Source of the DNA: JBGPTF01 sp041490445
GTDB lineage: Bacteria; Acidobacteriota; Terriglobia; Acidiferrales; UBA7541
Length of the DNA stretch: 64,000 nucleotides
Assembly: GCA_041490445.1 (NCBI GenBank)
Contig: JBGPTF010000006.1
Span: forward strand, 1-64,000
Direction: 5' to 3'
Shown piece after piece: positions 55,693 through 64,000 of this stretch (the first letter of the stretch is position 1; each line of letters begins with the position of its first letter). The position numbers and the translations under genes are program-made. Below the pieces are notes generated by a model. The model had not been told where the DNA came from, searched no databases, and was given only the letters and a program-made list of their open reading frames with translations.

Positions 55693-57234
55693 CTACGCCC
55701 AATAGGTGCGGTCGAGAGTGCGGTACTGGATGGCTTCGCTCAGATGGCGCGGCTCGATGCCAGCGACGCCGTCGAGGTCGGCAATCGTGCGCGAAACCTT
55801 CAGAATCCGATCGTGGGCGCGCGCGGAAAGCCCCAGCCGCGTGATGGCGTTTTCGAGGAGCTTTTCGCCGTCGGCGCAGATCGCGCAATGCTTCCGCAAT
55901 AATTTCGGCGGCATCTGCGCGTTTGCGTAGATACTTTTCTCGCCGGCGTAGCGCTCGAGCTGTCTCGACCGCGCCGCCATCACGCGCTCGCGCACCGCGG
56001 CCGAGCTTTCGATTCCCGGATCGCCGCGCAGCTCTTTATATTTCACCGCGGGCACTTCGATGTGGATGTCGATCCGGTCGAGCAGTGGCCCGGAAATTTT
56101 CGACACGTAGCGCTGAATCTGAGGCGGCGAGCAGTGGCATTCGCGCGTCGGGTCGCCGAAAAAGCCGCACGGGCAGGGATTCATCGCCGCCGCCAGCATG
56201 AATCGCGCCGGAAAACTCACGGAGAGCGCGGCGCGCGAAATCGTCACCGCGCCATCTTCGAGCGGCTGGCGCATCACCTCGAGCACGTTGCGCTCGAATT
56301 CCGGCAGCTCGTCGAGAAACAGCACCCCGTTGTGCCCGAGCGAGACTTCGCCGGGCCGCGGCACCGCGCCGCCACCGATCAGCCCCGCGTCGCTGATGGT
56401 GTGGTGCGGCGAGCGGAAGGGGCGCGTGCCGACCAGGCCGCGCGCATCGTCGAGCATTCCCGCAACGCTGTGAATGCGCGTGGTCTCAATCGCCTCTTCG
56501 AGCGACATCGGAGGAAGAATCGTCGGGATGCGTTTGGCGAGCATCGTCTTGCCCGCGCCGGGCGGGCCGATCAGCAGAATGTTGTGGCTGCCGGAGCAGG
56601 CGACTTCGAGCGCGCGTTTCGCCGACATCTGTCCGCGCACGTCGCGCAAATCCACCGCATACTGGCTCGCCTCCGCCAGCATCTGCTGCGTATCCACCGC
56701 GATCGGCGCGAAGGATTCTGGCGCGTTGATCAAGTCCACCGCTTGCGGCAACGAGCGGATCGCGTACACCTGAATGCCTTCGACTACCGCCGCCTCGCGC
56801 GCATTCGCTTCGGGGACGACCACGTTGCGGATGCCGTGCTCGCGCGCCGCCAGCGCCGCCGAAAGCGCTCCACGCACCGAGCGCACGCCGCCATCCAGCG
56901 AGAGCTCGCCGAGAAACACGTACGCGTCCACCGTCTTGCCGAAAAACGTTCCCTGGCAGCCGAGGATTCCGAGCGCCATCGGCAAGTCGAATGCGGAGCC
57001 TTCCTTGCGGATGTCGGCGGGGGCAAGATTCACGGTCACACTCTGAAAGGAAGGAAAATCGAAGCCGCAATTCTTGATGGCGGACTTGATGCGCTCGCGG
57101 CTTTCCTTCACGGCGATGTCCGGCAGGCCGACGACGTTGAAGTCGCCGGGCTTCCCCGCGCCCAGGTCCACCTCAACCTGGACGAGGTAGGCATCGATTC
57201 CGAACACGGCGGCGCTGAGCGTTTTGAAGAGCAT
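55693..57234 (-). CDS. YifB/ComM family Mg-chelatase-like AAA+ protein
   Basis: 513 residues. N-terminal Lon-protease-like fold (VEVDLGAGKPGDFNVVGLPD), AAA+ domain with Walker A GPPGAGKT and Walker B VLFLDELPEF, ERNVLEVMRQPLEDG, the Cys cluster NPCPCGFFGDPTRECHCSP, and the C-terminal Mg-chelatase domain with LSARAHDRILKVSRTIADLD. ComM is a hexameric helicase promoting branch migration during natural transformation. The ATG at 57234 (MLFKTLSAAVFGIDAYLVQV) matches homologues; the upstream extension is not used. Confidence 0.94.
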   Translation of the reverse strand: MLFKTLSAAVFGIDAYLVQVEVDLGAGKPGDFNVVGLPDIAVKESRERIKSAIKNCGFDFPSFQSVTVNLAPADIRKEGSAFDLPMALGILGCQGTFFGKTVDAYVFLGELSLDGGVRSVRGALSAALAAREHGIRNVVVPEANAREAAVVEGIQVYAIRSLPQAVDLINAPESFAPIAVDTQQMLAEASQYAVDLRDVRGQMSAKRALEVACSGSHNILLIGPPGAGKTMLAKRIPTILPPMSLEEAIETTRIHSVAGMLDDARGLVGTRPFRSPHHTISDAGLIGGGAVPRPGEVSLGHNGVLFLDELPEFERNVLEVMRQPLEDGAVTISRAALSVSFPARFMLAAAMNPCPCGFFGDPTRECHCSPPQIQRYVSKISGPLLDRIDIHIEVPAVKYKELRGDPGIESSAAVRERVMAARSRQLERYAGEKSIYANAQMPPKLLRKHCAICADGEKLLENAITRLGLSARAHDRILKVSRTIADLDGVAGIEPRHLSEAIQYRTLDRTYWA

Positions 57235-57395
57235 CGAGAGAGGGGAGCGCTTGCTTGCGACCTGCGCAGCGTAACTCAAAATAAATATGTACGCTAGGGA
57301 TAATATGGATACCGGATACGTTGTCACCCAATTCCCATGCTATGCTTTCGGGCATCTTCTCGGAGGCTCGGCGCGGACTTCGCCGTTCTATTCTC

Positions 57396-58745
57396 ATGAG
57401 GCGCTTTCCTCTGATTGCCCTCCTCGTTTGCGCTTGCCTGCTGGGACCTGCCTGTTCGCGCGCCTGGGCGCAGAAATCCAAGGCTAGTGAAGCTGAGCGG
57501 TTGAATTCCCGCGGCGTGCAGCTCTTCCAGGCCGGCCAGGTGGATGCAGCCATCGCACTCTATCGCCAAGCCCTGCAGCTCGATCCCGAATATCCCGAAG
57601 CGCTCAATAATCTCGGCCTAGCCTTGACGACTGGCAAGCGATACGACGAAGCCATTCTTGCCCTCCGCCGCGCGATCGCGCTCGATTCAAAATCCCTGGC
57701 CGCTTACACCAATCTCGGCCTCGCTTTGTACTACAAGGGCCAATTCGACGAGGCTGCAGTAGCGTACCGGAAGTCTCTCGAACTGAATCCGAGATCTCCG
57801 GAAACACTCAATGGGTTGGGCGCGACCTTGTTCTCCGCCGGTCACCCAGACGAAGCCATCGGCATGTATCGTCGCGCGCTCGCCCTGGATCCGAGGTATG
57901 TGGACGCGTTGAATAATCTCGCAATCGCCCTGGACAAGAGTCAGCAGTGGGACGAAGCAATCCGATACTACGAACAGGCTCTACAGTACGGACTCGGGCA
58001 GCCGGATATTTTCTCGAACTACGCCGGGGCGCTACAGCACGCGGGCCGCGTGGAGGATGCGATTCTTGCCTACCGCCGATTGCTGTCCATGGTGCCACAG
58101 AATGCGAACGCCTGGTTCCAACTGGGACGTCTCTACTCTCAGAAGAACATGTTTGATGACGCAGCGAATTCCTTCCAGAAAAGTCTCGATGCTCAGCCCG
58201 ATCAGCCGGAGGCAGCTTTCAATCTCGCGCGAGCGCTGCAGGACGGCGGCAAATCGGCAGACGCCGTCGCAGCCTACCAGCGCGGCCTCGCGTTAAAGCC
58301 CGATGATTTTCAAGGGCTCTGCGGCCTTGCGGCCGCGCTTCAAAAAGAAAAGCGCGCACAGGAGAGCATCGCCGCCTATCAAAAGGCCCTCACCCTTCAA
58401 CCGGACTCCGCCGACGTGCTGGCGCCACTCGCGACGCTGTTGATGCAGGAGGGAAAGCTGGCCGAGGCGATTCCCATGTCCGAGAAGCTCGTGACGCTCC
58501 ACCCGGATGACGCCATCGCTCGATTCGTCCTCGGCAATGCACGGTTCAACCACGGTGAGTACGCGCTCGCGGCCGAGAGTTACCGCGAAGCCGTCCGGCT
58601 GAAGCCCGACCTCGCGCAGGCGCATTACAATCTGGGCATTACTCTCGCACAGATGAAGGATTACAAAACCGCTATGCTCGAATTCACAGAAGCCCACCGG
58701 CTGGATCCAACCCTGGAAGTCCCGAAAGAGGGTCTTTCCAAGTAG
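57396..58745 (+). CDS. Exported TPR-repeat protein
   Basis: 449 residues. A signal peptide (about 1-25, LIALLVCACLLGPACSRAWA, cleavage after AWA) is followed by about twelve tetratricopeptide repeats of 34 residues from about 35 to the end, e.g. GVQLFQAGQVDAAIALYRQA, LGLALTTGKRYDEAILALRR, LGNARFNHGEYALAAESYRE. TPR solenoids mediate protein-protein contacts; a periplasmic scaffold is likely. An earlier ATG at 57321 would put 25 residues before the signal peptide and is rejected. Divergent from yifB. Confidence 0.85.
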   Translation: MRRFPLIALLVCACLLGPACSRAWAQKSKASEAERLNSRGVQLFQAGQVDAAIALYRQALQLDPEYPEALNNLGLALTTGKRYDEAILALRRAIALDSKSLAAYTNLGLALYYKGQFDEAAVAYRKSLELNPRSPETLNGLGATLFSAGHPDEAIGMYRRALALDPRYVDALNNLAIALDKSQQWDEAIRYYEQALQYGLGQPDIFSNYAGALQHAGRVEDAILAYRRLLSMVPQNANAWFQLGRLYSQKNMFDDAANSFQKSLDAQPDQPEAAFNLARALQDGGKSADAVAAYQRGLALKPDDFQGLCGLAAALQKEKRAQESIAAYQKALTLQPDSADVLAPLATLLMQEGKLAEAIPMSEKLVTLHPDDAIARFVLGNARFNHGEYALAAESYREAVRLKPDLAQAHYNLGITLAQMKDYKTAMLEFTEAHRLDPTLEVPKEGLSK

Positions 58746-58927
58746 CCTCTGCAGCGAGGGAGCGCGCCCACTGCTCACCCGGCGAAATTGTCAGCATTCA
58801 ACTCTCGTGCCCCCGAGTTGAACGGCCCGACAATGCTGCATCGGTTGCGCTTTACACCGGCGCTCGAGCGCCGTATGCTGGGCCGCGGATCAAGTCATCT
58901 ATCTCCGCAATGCCCCGGGAGGCGCGC

Positions 58928-59488
58928 ATGATTTTTTTGATTATCGTCGCGTTGCTCGCCGTTCTGGTCGTCTGGCTCTACAACAGCCTGGTGCGCCTGC
59001 GCGTGCAGTGCGACAACGCGTGGTCCGACATTGACGTCCAGCTCAAGCGCCGCTACGACCTGATTCCCAACCTCGTTGAAACCGTGAAGGGCTACGCCGG
59101 GCACGAGCGCGGCACGCTCGAAGCCGTGGTGAACGCGCGCAACCGCGCCATGTCCACGCAGGGCCCGGCGGCTAAGGGCGAAGCCGAAGGCATCCTGACG
59201 CAGGCGCTGCGCCAGGTCTTCGCGCTGGCGGAAGCGTATCCGCAACTTCGCGCCGTCGAGAGCTTCACGCAGTTGCAAGGGTCGCTCAACCAGCTCGAGG
59301 ACACGATCCAGAACGCGCGGCGCTATTACAACGCCGTCGTCCGCGATCTGAACACGAAGATCGCCGTGTTCCCCTCGAACCTCATCGCCGGGATGTTCGG
59401 CTTCAAGCCGCGCGAGTTCTTCGAAATTACGGCTCCGGCGGAGCGCGAAGCCCCGAAGGTGAGCTTCGGCGCCGGCGCGGCACAGTAG
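58928..59488 (+). CDS. LemA family protein
   Basis: 186 residues: an N-terminal membrane helix (about 2-19) and the LemA helical domain with NSLVRLRVQCDNAWSDIDVQ, LKRRYDLIPNLVETVKGYAG, HERGTLEAVVNARNRAMS and QLEDTIQNARRYYNAVVRDL. LemA proteins are of unknown function, often beside a DUF2207 or a metalloprotease gene. ATG at 58928 follows GGGAGG by 5 nt, better than one at 58910. The DUF2207 gene starts 4 nt downstream. Confidence 0.93.
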   Translation: MIFLIIVALLAVLVVWLYNSLVRLRVQCDNAWSDIDVQLKRRYDLIPNLVETVKGYAGHERGTLEAVVNARNRAMSTQGPAAKGEAEGILTQALRQVFALAEAYPQLRAVESFTQLQGSLNQLEDTIQNARRYYNAVVRDLNTKIAVFPSNLIAGMFGFKPREFFEITAPAEREAPKVSFGAGAAQ

Positions 59489-59492
59489 ACAG

Positions 59493-61220
59493 GTGGGCAC
59501 AAAGGCCAACCTGCGCCACGGCCTGCTGATGCTGGCGTTGCTCGGCAGCGCGCTGCCGGCAGCCGCGCGCCAGCTCGTCATTCAGAATTTCGACGCGCAG
59601 ATCACCGTCCAGCCCGACGCGACGATCGAAGTCACCGAGATTATCCGGGCGCGCTTCACCGGTTCCTGGAACGGCATCTACCGCAGCATCCCCGTCGAGT
59701 ACGTCAGTCCGCAGGGATTCAACTACACGCTGTTTCTCGATGTGACGGGCGTCACCGATGATGACGGCCACCCGCTGAAATACGAAGTTTCGCGTGAGCG
59801 GAATTACAAGAAAATCAAGGTATGGGTGCCCGGTGCGAACAACGCCGTCCGCACGATCATCATTACCTACCGCGTCGAAGACGGCCTGCGCTTCTTCGAA
59901 GATCACGACGAGCTCTATTGGAACGTCACCGGCAATGAATGGGAAGTGCCGATCGAGCACGCCACCGCGCATATCGAGCTGCCCGCGGGCGTCACCGGCG
60001 TGCGCACGATGGTCTACACCGGCGGATATGGCGCGCGCGAAAAGGACGCGGAAACCGAAACACAGAACAACACCGTCCTGATGCGGATGCTGCGGCGGCT
60101 TTCCTTCCATGAAGGGATGACTGCCGTCATCGGCTGGGACAAAGGCGCCGTCCACGCGCCCGGCTTGGCCGCGAAGACGTCCCTCTTTCTGCGAAGCAAC
60201 TGGCCCTTTGCGATTCCGCTCGTCATTTTCGTTTTGATGTTCCTGGTCTGGAATCGCTACGGGCGCGACCCGCGGCTGCGCCCCATCTCGGTGCAGTACG
60301 AGCCACCCGCAGGGCTTTCACCGGGCGAGGTGGGCACGCTGGTGGACAATGAGGCAGGGATGCGTGACATCACCGCGACGCTGGTGGACCTTGCCGTCCG
60401 CGGTTTCCTCGTGATTGAACAGAAGGGCGAGGACGGGATGATGGGCCTGGTCCATCATCGCGATTACACTTTTCATCTGCAAAAGCCGCCCGCCGAATGG
60501 ATCGCAGCGAAACCGCACGAACAGGAAATCCTTGGCGCGCTGTTTGAAGACGGCGCGAGCAATGCCGTCTCGCTTTCCGAATTGCAGAACCATTTCTACA
60601 CGCACCTGCCGGCGATCCGTAACCGCATCTTCGATGCGTTGATTGCCGACCATTACTATCTGCATCGCCCCGATAAAGTTCGCCGGGCATTTCTCGGCGC
60701 CGGCATCGCGATTGGCGTCTTGACCGTGTGGGGCGGCGCATTCTTGGGAGGTATTTTCGGCGTCGCGCCGGTGACGATGATCGTGACGGGCATCGCCTCC
60801 GGCGGCGTGATCTGCATCTTCGGGTGGTTCATGCCGGCGCGGACGGTGCAGGGCGCCCGCACGCTCGAAGGCGCGCTCGGCTTCGAAGATTTTCTGGGGC
60901 ACGTGGAAGAGGACCGCTTCGAGCGCATGATCAAAACACCGGAAATGTTCGAAAAATTCCTGCCGTACGCGATGGCGCTGGGCGTCGAGAAAAGATGGGT
61001 GCGCGCGTTCACGGAGATTTATCGCCAGCCGCCGAGCTGGTATCGCGGCCCGTACGGGACGAATTTTCTGCCGATCTATTTCGTTAACGATCTCGACACG
61101 ATGTCGAATCGCGCCGGCGCGGTGATGGCGTCCGCACCTCGCAGTTCCGGCAGCTCCGGCTTCGGCGGCGGAGGATTTTCCGGCGGCGGCTTCGGCGGCG
61201 GTGGCGGCGGCGGGTTCTAG
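59493..61220 (+). CDS. DUF2207 membrane protein
   Basis: 575 residues. Signal peptide (about 1-26, LLMLALLGSALPAAARQ), an extracytoplasmic beta domain (QITVQPDATIEVTEIIRARF, WNGIYRSIPVEYVSPQGF), a membrane helix near 236-253 (FAIPLVIFVLMFLVWNRYG), a cytoplasmic region (DITATLVDLAVRGFLVIEQK), two more helices (about 408-447) and a Gly/Ser-rich tail GGGGFSGGGFGGGGGGGF. The family partners LemA in many phyla, role unknown. GTG at 59493, coupled to lemA. Confidence 0.9.
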   Translation: MGTKANLRHGLLMLALLGSALPAAARQLVIQNFDAQITVQPDATIEVTEIIRARFTGSWNGIYRSIPVEYVSPQGFNYTLFLDVTGVTDDDGHPLKYEVSRERNYKKIKVWVPGANNAVRTIIITYRVEDGLRFFEDHDELYWNVTGNEWEVPIEHATAHIELPAGVTGVRTMVYTGGYGAREKDAETETQNNTVLMRMLRRLSFHEGMTAVIGWDKGAVHAPGLAAKTSLFLRSNWPFAIPLVIFVLMFLVWNRYGRDPRLRPISVQYEPPAGLSPGEVGTLVDNEAGMRDITATLVDLAVRGFLVIEQKGEDGMMGLVHHRDYTFHLQKPPAEWIAAKPHEQEILGALFEDGASNAVSLSELQNHFYTHLPAIRNRIFDALIADHYYLHRPDKVRRAFLGAGIAIGVLTVWGGAFLGGIFGVAPVTMIVTGIASGGVICIFGWFMPARTVQGARTLEGALGFEDFLGHVEEDRFERMIKTPEMFEKFLPYAMALGVEKRWVRAFTEIYRQPPSWYRGPYGTNFLPIYFVNDLDTMSNRAGAVMASAPRSSGSSGFGGGGFSGGGFGGGGGGGF

Positions 61221-61272
61221 CCCACAGGAGTTCCCTCTTCCCTTCCAAGCTGAACCGCGTTATTGCTTGTGC

Positions 61273-62079
61273 GTGATTCGTCCATTCGACTACGGCGAAG
61301 TCCGCTATTTCCAGATGGCGAGATCGTTTTTCGGCCGAGCGATGTACTGGACGGGCGTTTATTTTCTCGATGGCTTGCTCATTGATTCGGGCCCGCCGAA
61401 CCTGCACCGCGAAGTTGCCCGCCTGGTCGAGGAATGCAAGGTGCGGGAATGCGTGACGACCCATCACCACGAGGATCACTCCGGCAATCACGCGCTGCTC
61501 CGCGAACGATTCGGCATTCTTCCCCTGGCCCATGCAGCCGGTGTCGCTCGAATCGCTTCGCCGGATCCCCAGCCGCAGTTTTACCGCCGCGCCGCCTGGG
61601 GCGTGCCGGCGCCGGCAAGGGCAGAGGCCGTCTCCGATCGGTTCGAGACGCCGCAGTTCCGCTTTCGCGTGATTCACACACCGGGCCATTCGGCCGATCA
61701 CATCGCGCTGTTCGAGCCAAACCGCGGCTGGCTCTTCAGCGGAGATTTGTATCTGGCTCCAAAGCTGCGCTACTTGCGCGCCGACGAAGATATTTACGCC
61801 ATGCTGGATTCGCTGCGGCGGGTCGTCGCCCTCGAACCTGAAAAGCTGTATTGCCAGCACCGCGGCCTCGTGGAACATGGCGCGGCGATGCTCCGGCTGA
61901 AACTGGAATTCCTTACCGAGCTCGGCGGACGCATCCACAATCTCCATCGCAAGGGGCTGCCCGAGGGTGAGATCGCCCGAGCGCTGCCCGGCAACGATCT
62001 TCGCTGGCGGATCTGGACGGGCGGGCATTTTTCAAAACGTAATTTTGTCCGTGCGTTCCTTCGCGGCCAGGACGGGTGA
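61273..62079 (+). CDS. Metallo-beta-lactamase-fold hydrolase
   Basis: About 268 residues. THHHEDHSGN is the zinc-binding HxHxDH-type motif, preceded by LIDSGPP and followed by RVIHTPGHSADHIALFEPNR and LFSGDLYL, the other metal-ligand regions; QHRG near the end supplies the last His. Such enzymes hydrolyse esters, thioesters or nucleic acids; the substrate is not evident. The start is uncertain: GTG at 61273 begins just before the first strand, but the frame is open back to a GTG at 61201 inside the DUF2207 gene, and an ATG lies at 61315. Confidence 0.85.
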   Translation: MIRPFDYGEVRYFQMARSFFGRAMYWTGVYFLDGLLIDSGPPNLHREVARLVEECKVRECVTTHHHEDHSGNHALLRERFGILPLAHAAGVARIASPDPQPQFYRRAAWGVPAPARAEAVSDRFETPQFRFRVIHTPGHSADHIALFEPNRGWLFSGDLYLAPKLRYLRADEDIYAMLDSLRRVVALEPEKLYCQHRGLVEHGAAMLRLKLEFLTELGGRIHNLHRKGLPEGEIARALPGNDLRWRIWTGGHFSKRNFVRAFLRGQDG

Positions 62080-62106
62080 GAGGGGTAGTCGTGCGGGAGT
62101 CGCCGC

Positions 62107-62115
62107 TGCTACAAT
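62107..62115 (+). promoter_or_regulatory. Candidate extended -10 promoter of the NTF2-like gene
   Basis: TGC-TACAAT, 29 bp before the ATG at 62145, which has GAGGTG as ribosome site. No -35 box is evident. Confidence 0.35.
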
Positions 62116-62144
62116 TGCGCCAGCGCCCAGCTGCGAGGTGACTC

Positions 62145-62525
62145 ATGGCAGCTACGGAGACCCGCCGGCAAATTCTCCAGCTTGAACGCGAACAGGCCCG
62201 CGCCATCAATCGCGGCGATGTGCGCGGCGCAGTGCGGATGTTCGACCCACACTTCGTCGGATTCTCTTCCACAAAACACGAGCGCATCCGCGGGCTGGCT
62301 GCGCTGGCCCGGACATTTCATTACTACCTGAAGCGTTCCCCAAAGATGAACTATCGCATCGAGCAGCCGCACGTTCACGCCGAGGGAAACACGGCGATTG
62401 CGACTTTCTACTGGACGGTGGGGCTCGGGCGAGGGCGGAGGATCCACGGGCGCGCTACTCATGTCTTCGTGCGCAAAGGAAAGGGCTGGCGCGCCCTTCA
62501 CGAACATTTCTCGCGCGCGCATTAA
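62145..62525 (+). CDS. NTF2/SnoaL-like (DUF4440-type) protein
   Basis: 126 residues in the cone-shaped NTF2 fold: an N-terminal helix (RRQILQLEREQARAINRGDV), RMFDPHFVGFSSTKHERIRG, then the sheet MNYRIEQPHVHAEGNTAIAT, FYWTVGLGRG and RATHVFVRKGKGWRALHEHF. The ending WRALHEHFS is typical of the DUF4440/SgcJ-like branch. Enzymatic and binding roles both occur in the fold; no substrate assigned. Convergent with the methyltransferase-like gene. Confidence 0.85.
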   Translation: MAATETRRQILQLEREQARAINRGDVRGAVRMFDPHFVGFSSTKHERIRGLAALARTFHYYLKRSPKMNYRIEQPHVHAEGNTAIATFYWTVGLGRGRRIHGRATHVFVRKGKGWRALHEHFSRAH

Positions 62526-62560
62526 AGGGGGCAGCCTTTGCGGGTACGTGCGCTTAAGAC

Positions 62561-63157
62561 TCAGAAGAGGCGAGGCAGAAACGCCGGGACGCGCCGCGCG
62601 TACTCTTCGAATTCCTCGCCAAAGGACTCGCGGAGAAGTTTCTCTTCTGCGGTGATGCGAATCCGATTGCCAATCAAGAAAATGACAATGGCCGCGAGCA
62701 AGGCCCACCAGACGCTCAATGCAAGCCCAGTGGCGACCAGCATTCCAAACATTCCCGTGTAGATGGGATTCCGGACGAGGCTGTAAGGGCCGTCGGTGAT
62801 CAGTTTGTGGCCTTCTACAACGCGGGCAACGAACGCCCACTGCTTGCCCAGCGTACGAATAGCCGCCAGACAGATCCAAACGGAGGCCACTGCGATCGCA
62901 GCCGTGAGGACGGCGGCGGCAATCTCGACTGCCTTCGGCATCAACCAGATGGGTGTGAAGAGCGGACGGCGAAGGCTCCACACGATCGCGTAGCTGAGAC
63001 CCTGCAGAGCGATGCCGGCGATGGATGCCCGGTCGCGCTTCTGTTCGGCCGGCTTGGGGGGTTTCTTCCGAACAAGAAATATCGCCGCGAAGGCGAACCA
63101 GCACAATAGAACGAACAAGAAAACCGCCGTCGGCAACAGATTCAGGTGAACAACCAT
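62561..63157 (-). CDS. Isoprenylcysteine carboxyl methyltransferase-like membrane protein
   Basis: 198 residues with five or so membrane helices. The C-terminal block LITDGPYSLVRNPIYTGMFG, ITAEEKLLRESFGEEFEEYA and RRVPAFLP is the ICMT/PEMT signature for SAM-dependent methyl transfer inside the membrane. Bacterial members methylate lipids or unknown substrates. GGAGAGG precedes the ATG at 63157. Confidence 0.9.
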   Translation of the reverse strand: MVVHLNLLPTAVFLFVLLCWFAFAAIFLVRKKPPKPAEQKRDRASIAGIALQGLSYAIVWSLRRPLFTPIWLMPKAVEIAAAVLTAAIAVASVWICLAAIRTLGKQWAFVARVVEGHKLITDGPYSLVRNPIYTGMFGMLVATGLALSVWWALLAAIVIFLIGNRIRITAEEKLLRESFGEEFEEYARRVPAFLPRLF

Positions 63158-63185
63158 GAGGCCTCTCCGCGCGGCTTGTGACGCG

Positions 63186-63656
63186 CTACAGGTCTTTACG
63201 AAATGCCTTTTGCGTCTTGAGCACGCGATAACCGAAACGCTCGTAAAAGGCGTGGGCGCGCTCGCGAATCACGTTGGAGCGCAGCGCGATCGAGCAGCAG
63301 CCGCTTTCGCGCGCCCACTTTTCGGCGCATTCCAGGAGCTGCTGGCCGGCGCCTTGCGAGCGGTGAGCTTCGTCCACCACCAGGCCGCCCACTTCCGCGC
63401 GCGTTCCCGCCTCGAGAGAGCGCAGGAGGAAAACATGAACCCAGCCGATCACATCTCCCGCGGCACCTTCGGCTACGAAAATGGCATGCTCGGGATTTCT
63501 CTCGACGGCGCGCAGGCGTGCCTCAATCTCCTGGGTCGTGGAAGGATAGCCAAGCTGGCCGCAAAGACGGGCGATGGCCGGAGCATCCGAAAGGCGCGCC
63601 GGGCGCGCAGCCGAGTGCATGGCGGCGTGAATCGTGTTTCCGGCCAAAGTGTCCAT
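63186..63656 (-). CDS. GNAT-family N-acetyltransferase
   Basis: 156 residues. ARPARLSDAPAIARLCGQLG opens the fold; VGGLVVDEAHRSQGAGQQLL holds the acetyl-CoA-binding QxxGxG/A loop (RSQGAGQ); ALRSNVIRERAHAFYERFGY is the closing motif with the conserved Tyr. Substrate unknown. The start is 5 nt after the dtd stop, so the two are co-transcribed. Confidence 0.9.
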   Translation of the reverse strand: MDTLAGNTIHAAMHSAARPARLSDAPAIARLCGQLGYPSTTQEIEARLRAVERNPEHAIFVAEGAAGDVIGWVHVFLLRSLEAGTRAEVGGLVVDEAHRSQGAGQQLLECAEKWARESGCCSIALRSNVIRERAHAFYERFGYRVLKTQKAFRKDL

Positions 63657-63661
63657 CGAGT

Positions 63662-64000
63662 TCAGAATACTTTATCTGAATCGAGGAGAATCGTCACCGG
63701 TCCTTCGTTCACGAGTTCGACCGCCATGTGCGTCTGGAAGACGCCGGTTTCGACCCGCGTGCCGGTTGCGCGCAGGGCGCCGACGAACTTCTCATAGAGA
63801 GGGTTTGCGATTTCGGGCGGCGCAGCGTCGGTGAAACCGGGGCGGCGGCCGTCGCGGGCATCGCCATAGAGTGTGAATTGGGAAACGACGAGCGCCGCGC
63901 CGTGCGTATCGAGCAGCGAGAGGTTCATCTTGCCTTCGGCGTCGTTGAAGATTCGGAGGTTGGCAATCTTTCCGGCAAATGTGGCGGCGACTTCTTCCGT
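63662..64000 (-). CDS. dtd: D-aminoacyl-tRNA deacylase, N-terminus beyond the right edge
   Basis: The last 112 residues are present; the frame is open to the window end. FAGKIANLRIFNDAEGKMNL, the conserved VVSQFTLYGDARDGRRPGFT (catalytic SQFT) and GVFQTHMAVELVNEGPVTIL (with the NxGPVT motif) identify Dtd, which removes D-amino acids wrongly attached to tRNA. The GNAT gene follows 5 nt downstream. Confidence 0.93.
   Translation of the reverse strand, partial: TEEVAATFAGKIANLRIFNDAEGKMNLSLLDTHGAALVVSQFTLYGDARDGRRPGFTDAAPPEIANPLYEKFVGALRATGTRVETGVFQTHMAVELVNEGPVTILLDSDKVF

Noticed and set aside
1..64000. CRISPR array, rRNA or tRNA genes.
   Set aside because: No regularly spaced short repeats with unique spacers and no complete tRNA or rRNA sequence was found on either strand by reading.

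Overview
The window is high-GC chromosomal DNA, most likely from a soil Acidobacteriota (Terriglobia/Acidobacteriales-like) genome. Pointers are an 812-residue MacB-type permease with two FtsX halves and no ATPase (the acidobacterial duplicated orphan permease type), the order mreBCD ... mrdA-rodA-rng, many TTG/GTG starts, long high-GC antisense open frames, and families of short intergenic repeats. The lineage is inferred from gene content, not from a marker search. No tRNA, rRNA or CRISPR array was seen.

Layout. 1-4.3 kb is accessory: the end of an IS3-type element abuts a STAND NTPase; then three ~60-bp direct repeats bracket a RibD/DHFR-fold reductase and a RelE/Phd-type toxin-antitoxin pair, with a decayed copy of the start of the downstream MFS gene. 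4.3-13 kb holds an MFS transporter, transketolase, an orphan hybrid histidine kinase, two unknown genes and a PpiD/SurA-like foldase. 13-29.4 kb is the cell-shape region: FecR-like protein, mreB, mreC, mreD, then a 6.3-kb repeat-rich island (unknown membrane protein, VOC protein, FmdB zinc ribbon, DUF4382 lipoprotein, DUF1264, DUF1326), then mrdA, rodA and an RNase E/G whose S1 domain is split by a ~420-residue charged insert. 29.4-31.6 kb is a small accessory island that begins with a second copy of the IS terminal repeat.

31.6-49.9 kb is mostly core metabolism: folD, coaE, an HtrA-type protease, a DUF374 acyltransferase, a second FecR-like protein, ETF-quinone oxidoreductase, a LysE exporter, the orphan permease, and a nine-gene leftward run DUF177-rpmF-plsX-fabD-fabG-acpP-fabF-etfB-etfA behind a near-consensus sigma-70 promoter, followed upstream by a dGTPase-like gene. 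Fatty-acid synthesis (fab) and the electron-transfer flavoprotein serving acyl-CoA oxidation are thus placed side by side, with the ETF quinone reductase 5 kb away. 50-53.3 kb encodes an exported set: two tandem outer-membrane beta-barrel paralogues, a Cys-rich lipoprotein and an unknown secreted protein. 53.4-64 kb has a TPR membrane protein, cold-shock protein with a clear terminator, a STAS/RsbW-like partner-switch pair, YifB/ComM, a long TPR protein, LemA with DUF2207, a metallo-beta-lactamase-fold hydrolase, an NTF2-like protein, an ICMT-like methyltransferase, a GNAT enzyme and the C-terminal part of D-aminoacyl-tRNA deacylase (dtd) at the right edge.

The parts most worth a second look are the repeat-bracketed cassettes at 2.3-4.3 kb, the two IS ends that now supply start codons to neighbouring genes, the island splitting the mre/mrd locus, the insert inside RNase E/G, and several genes whose -10 box lies only 6-9 nt before the start codon (candidate leaderless mRNAs).
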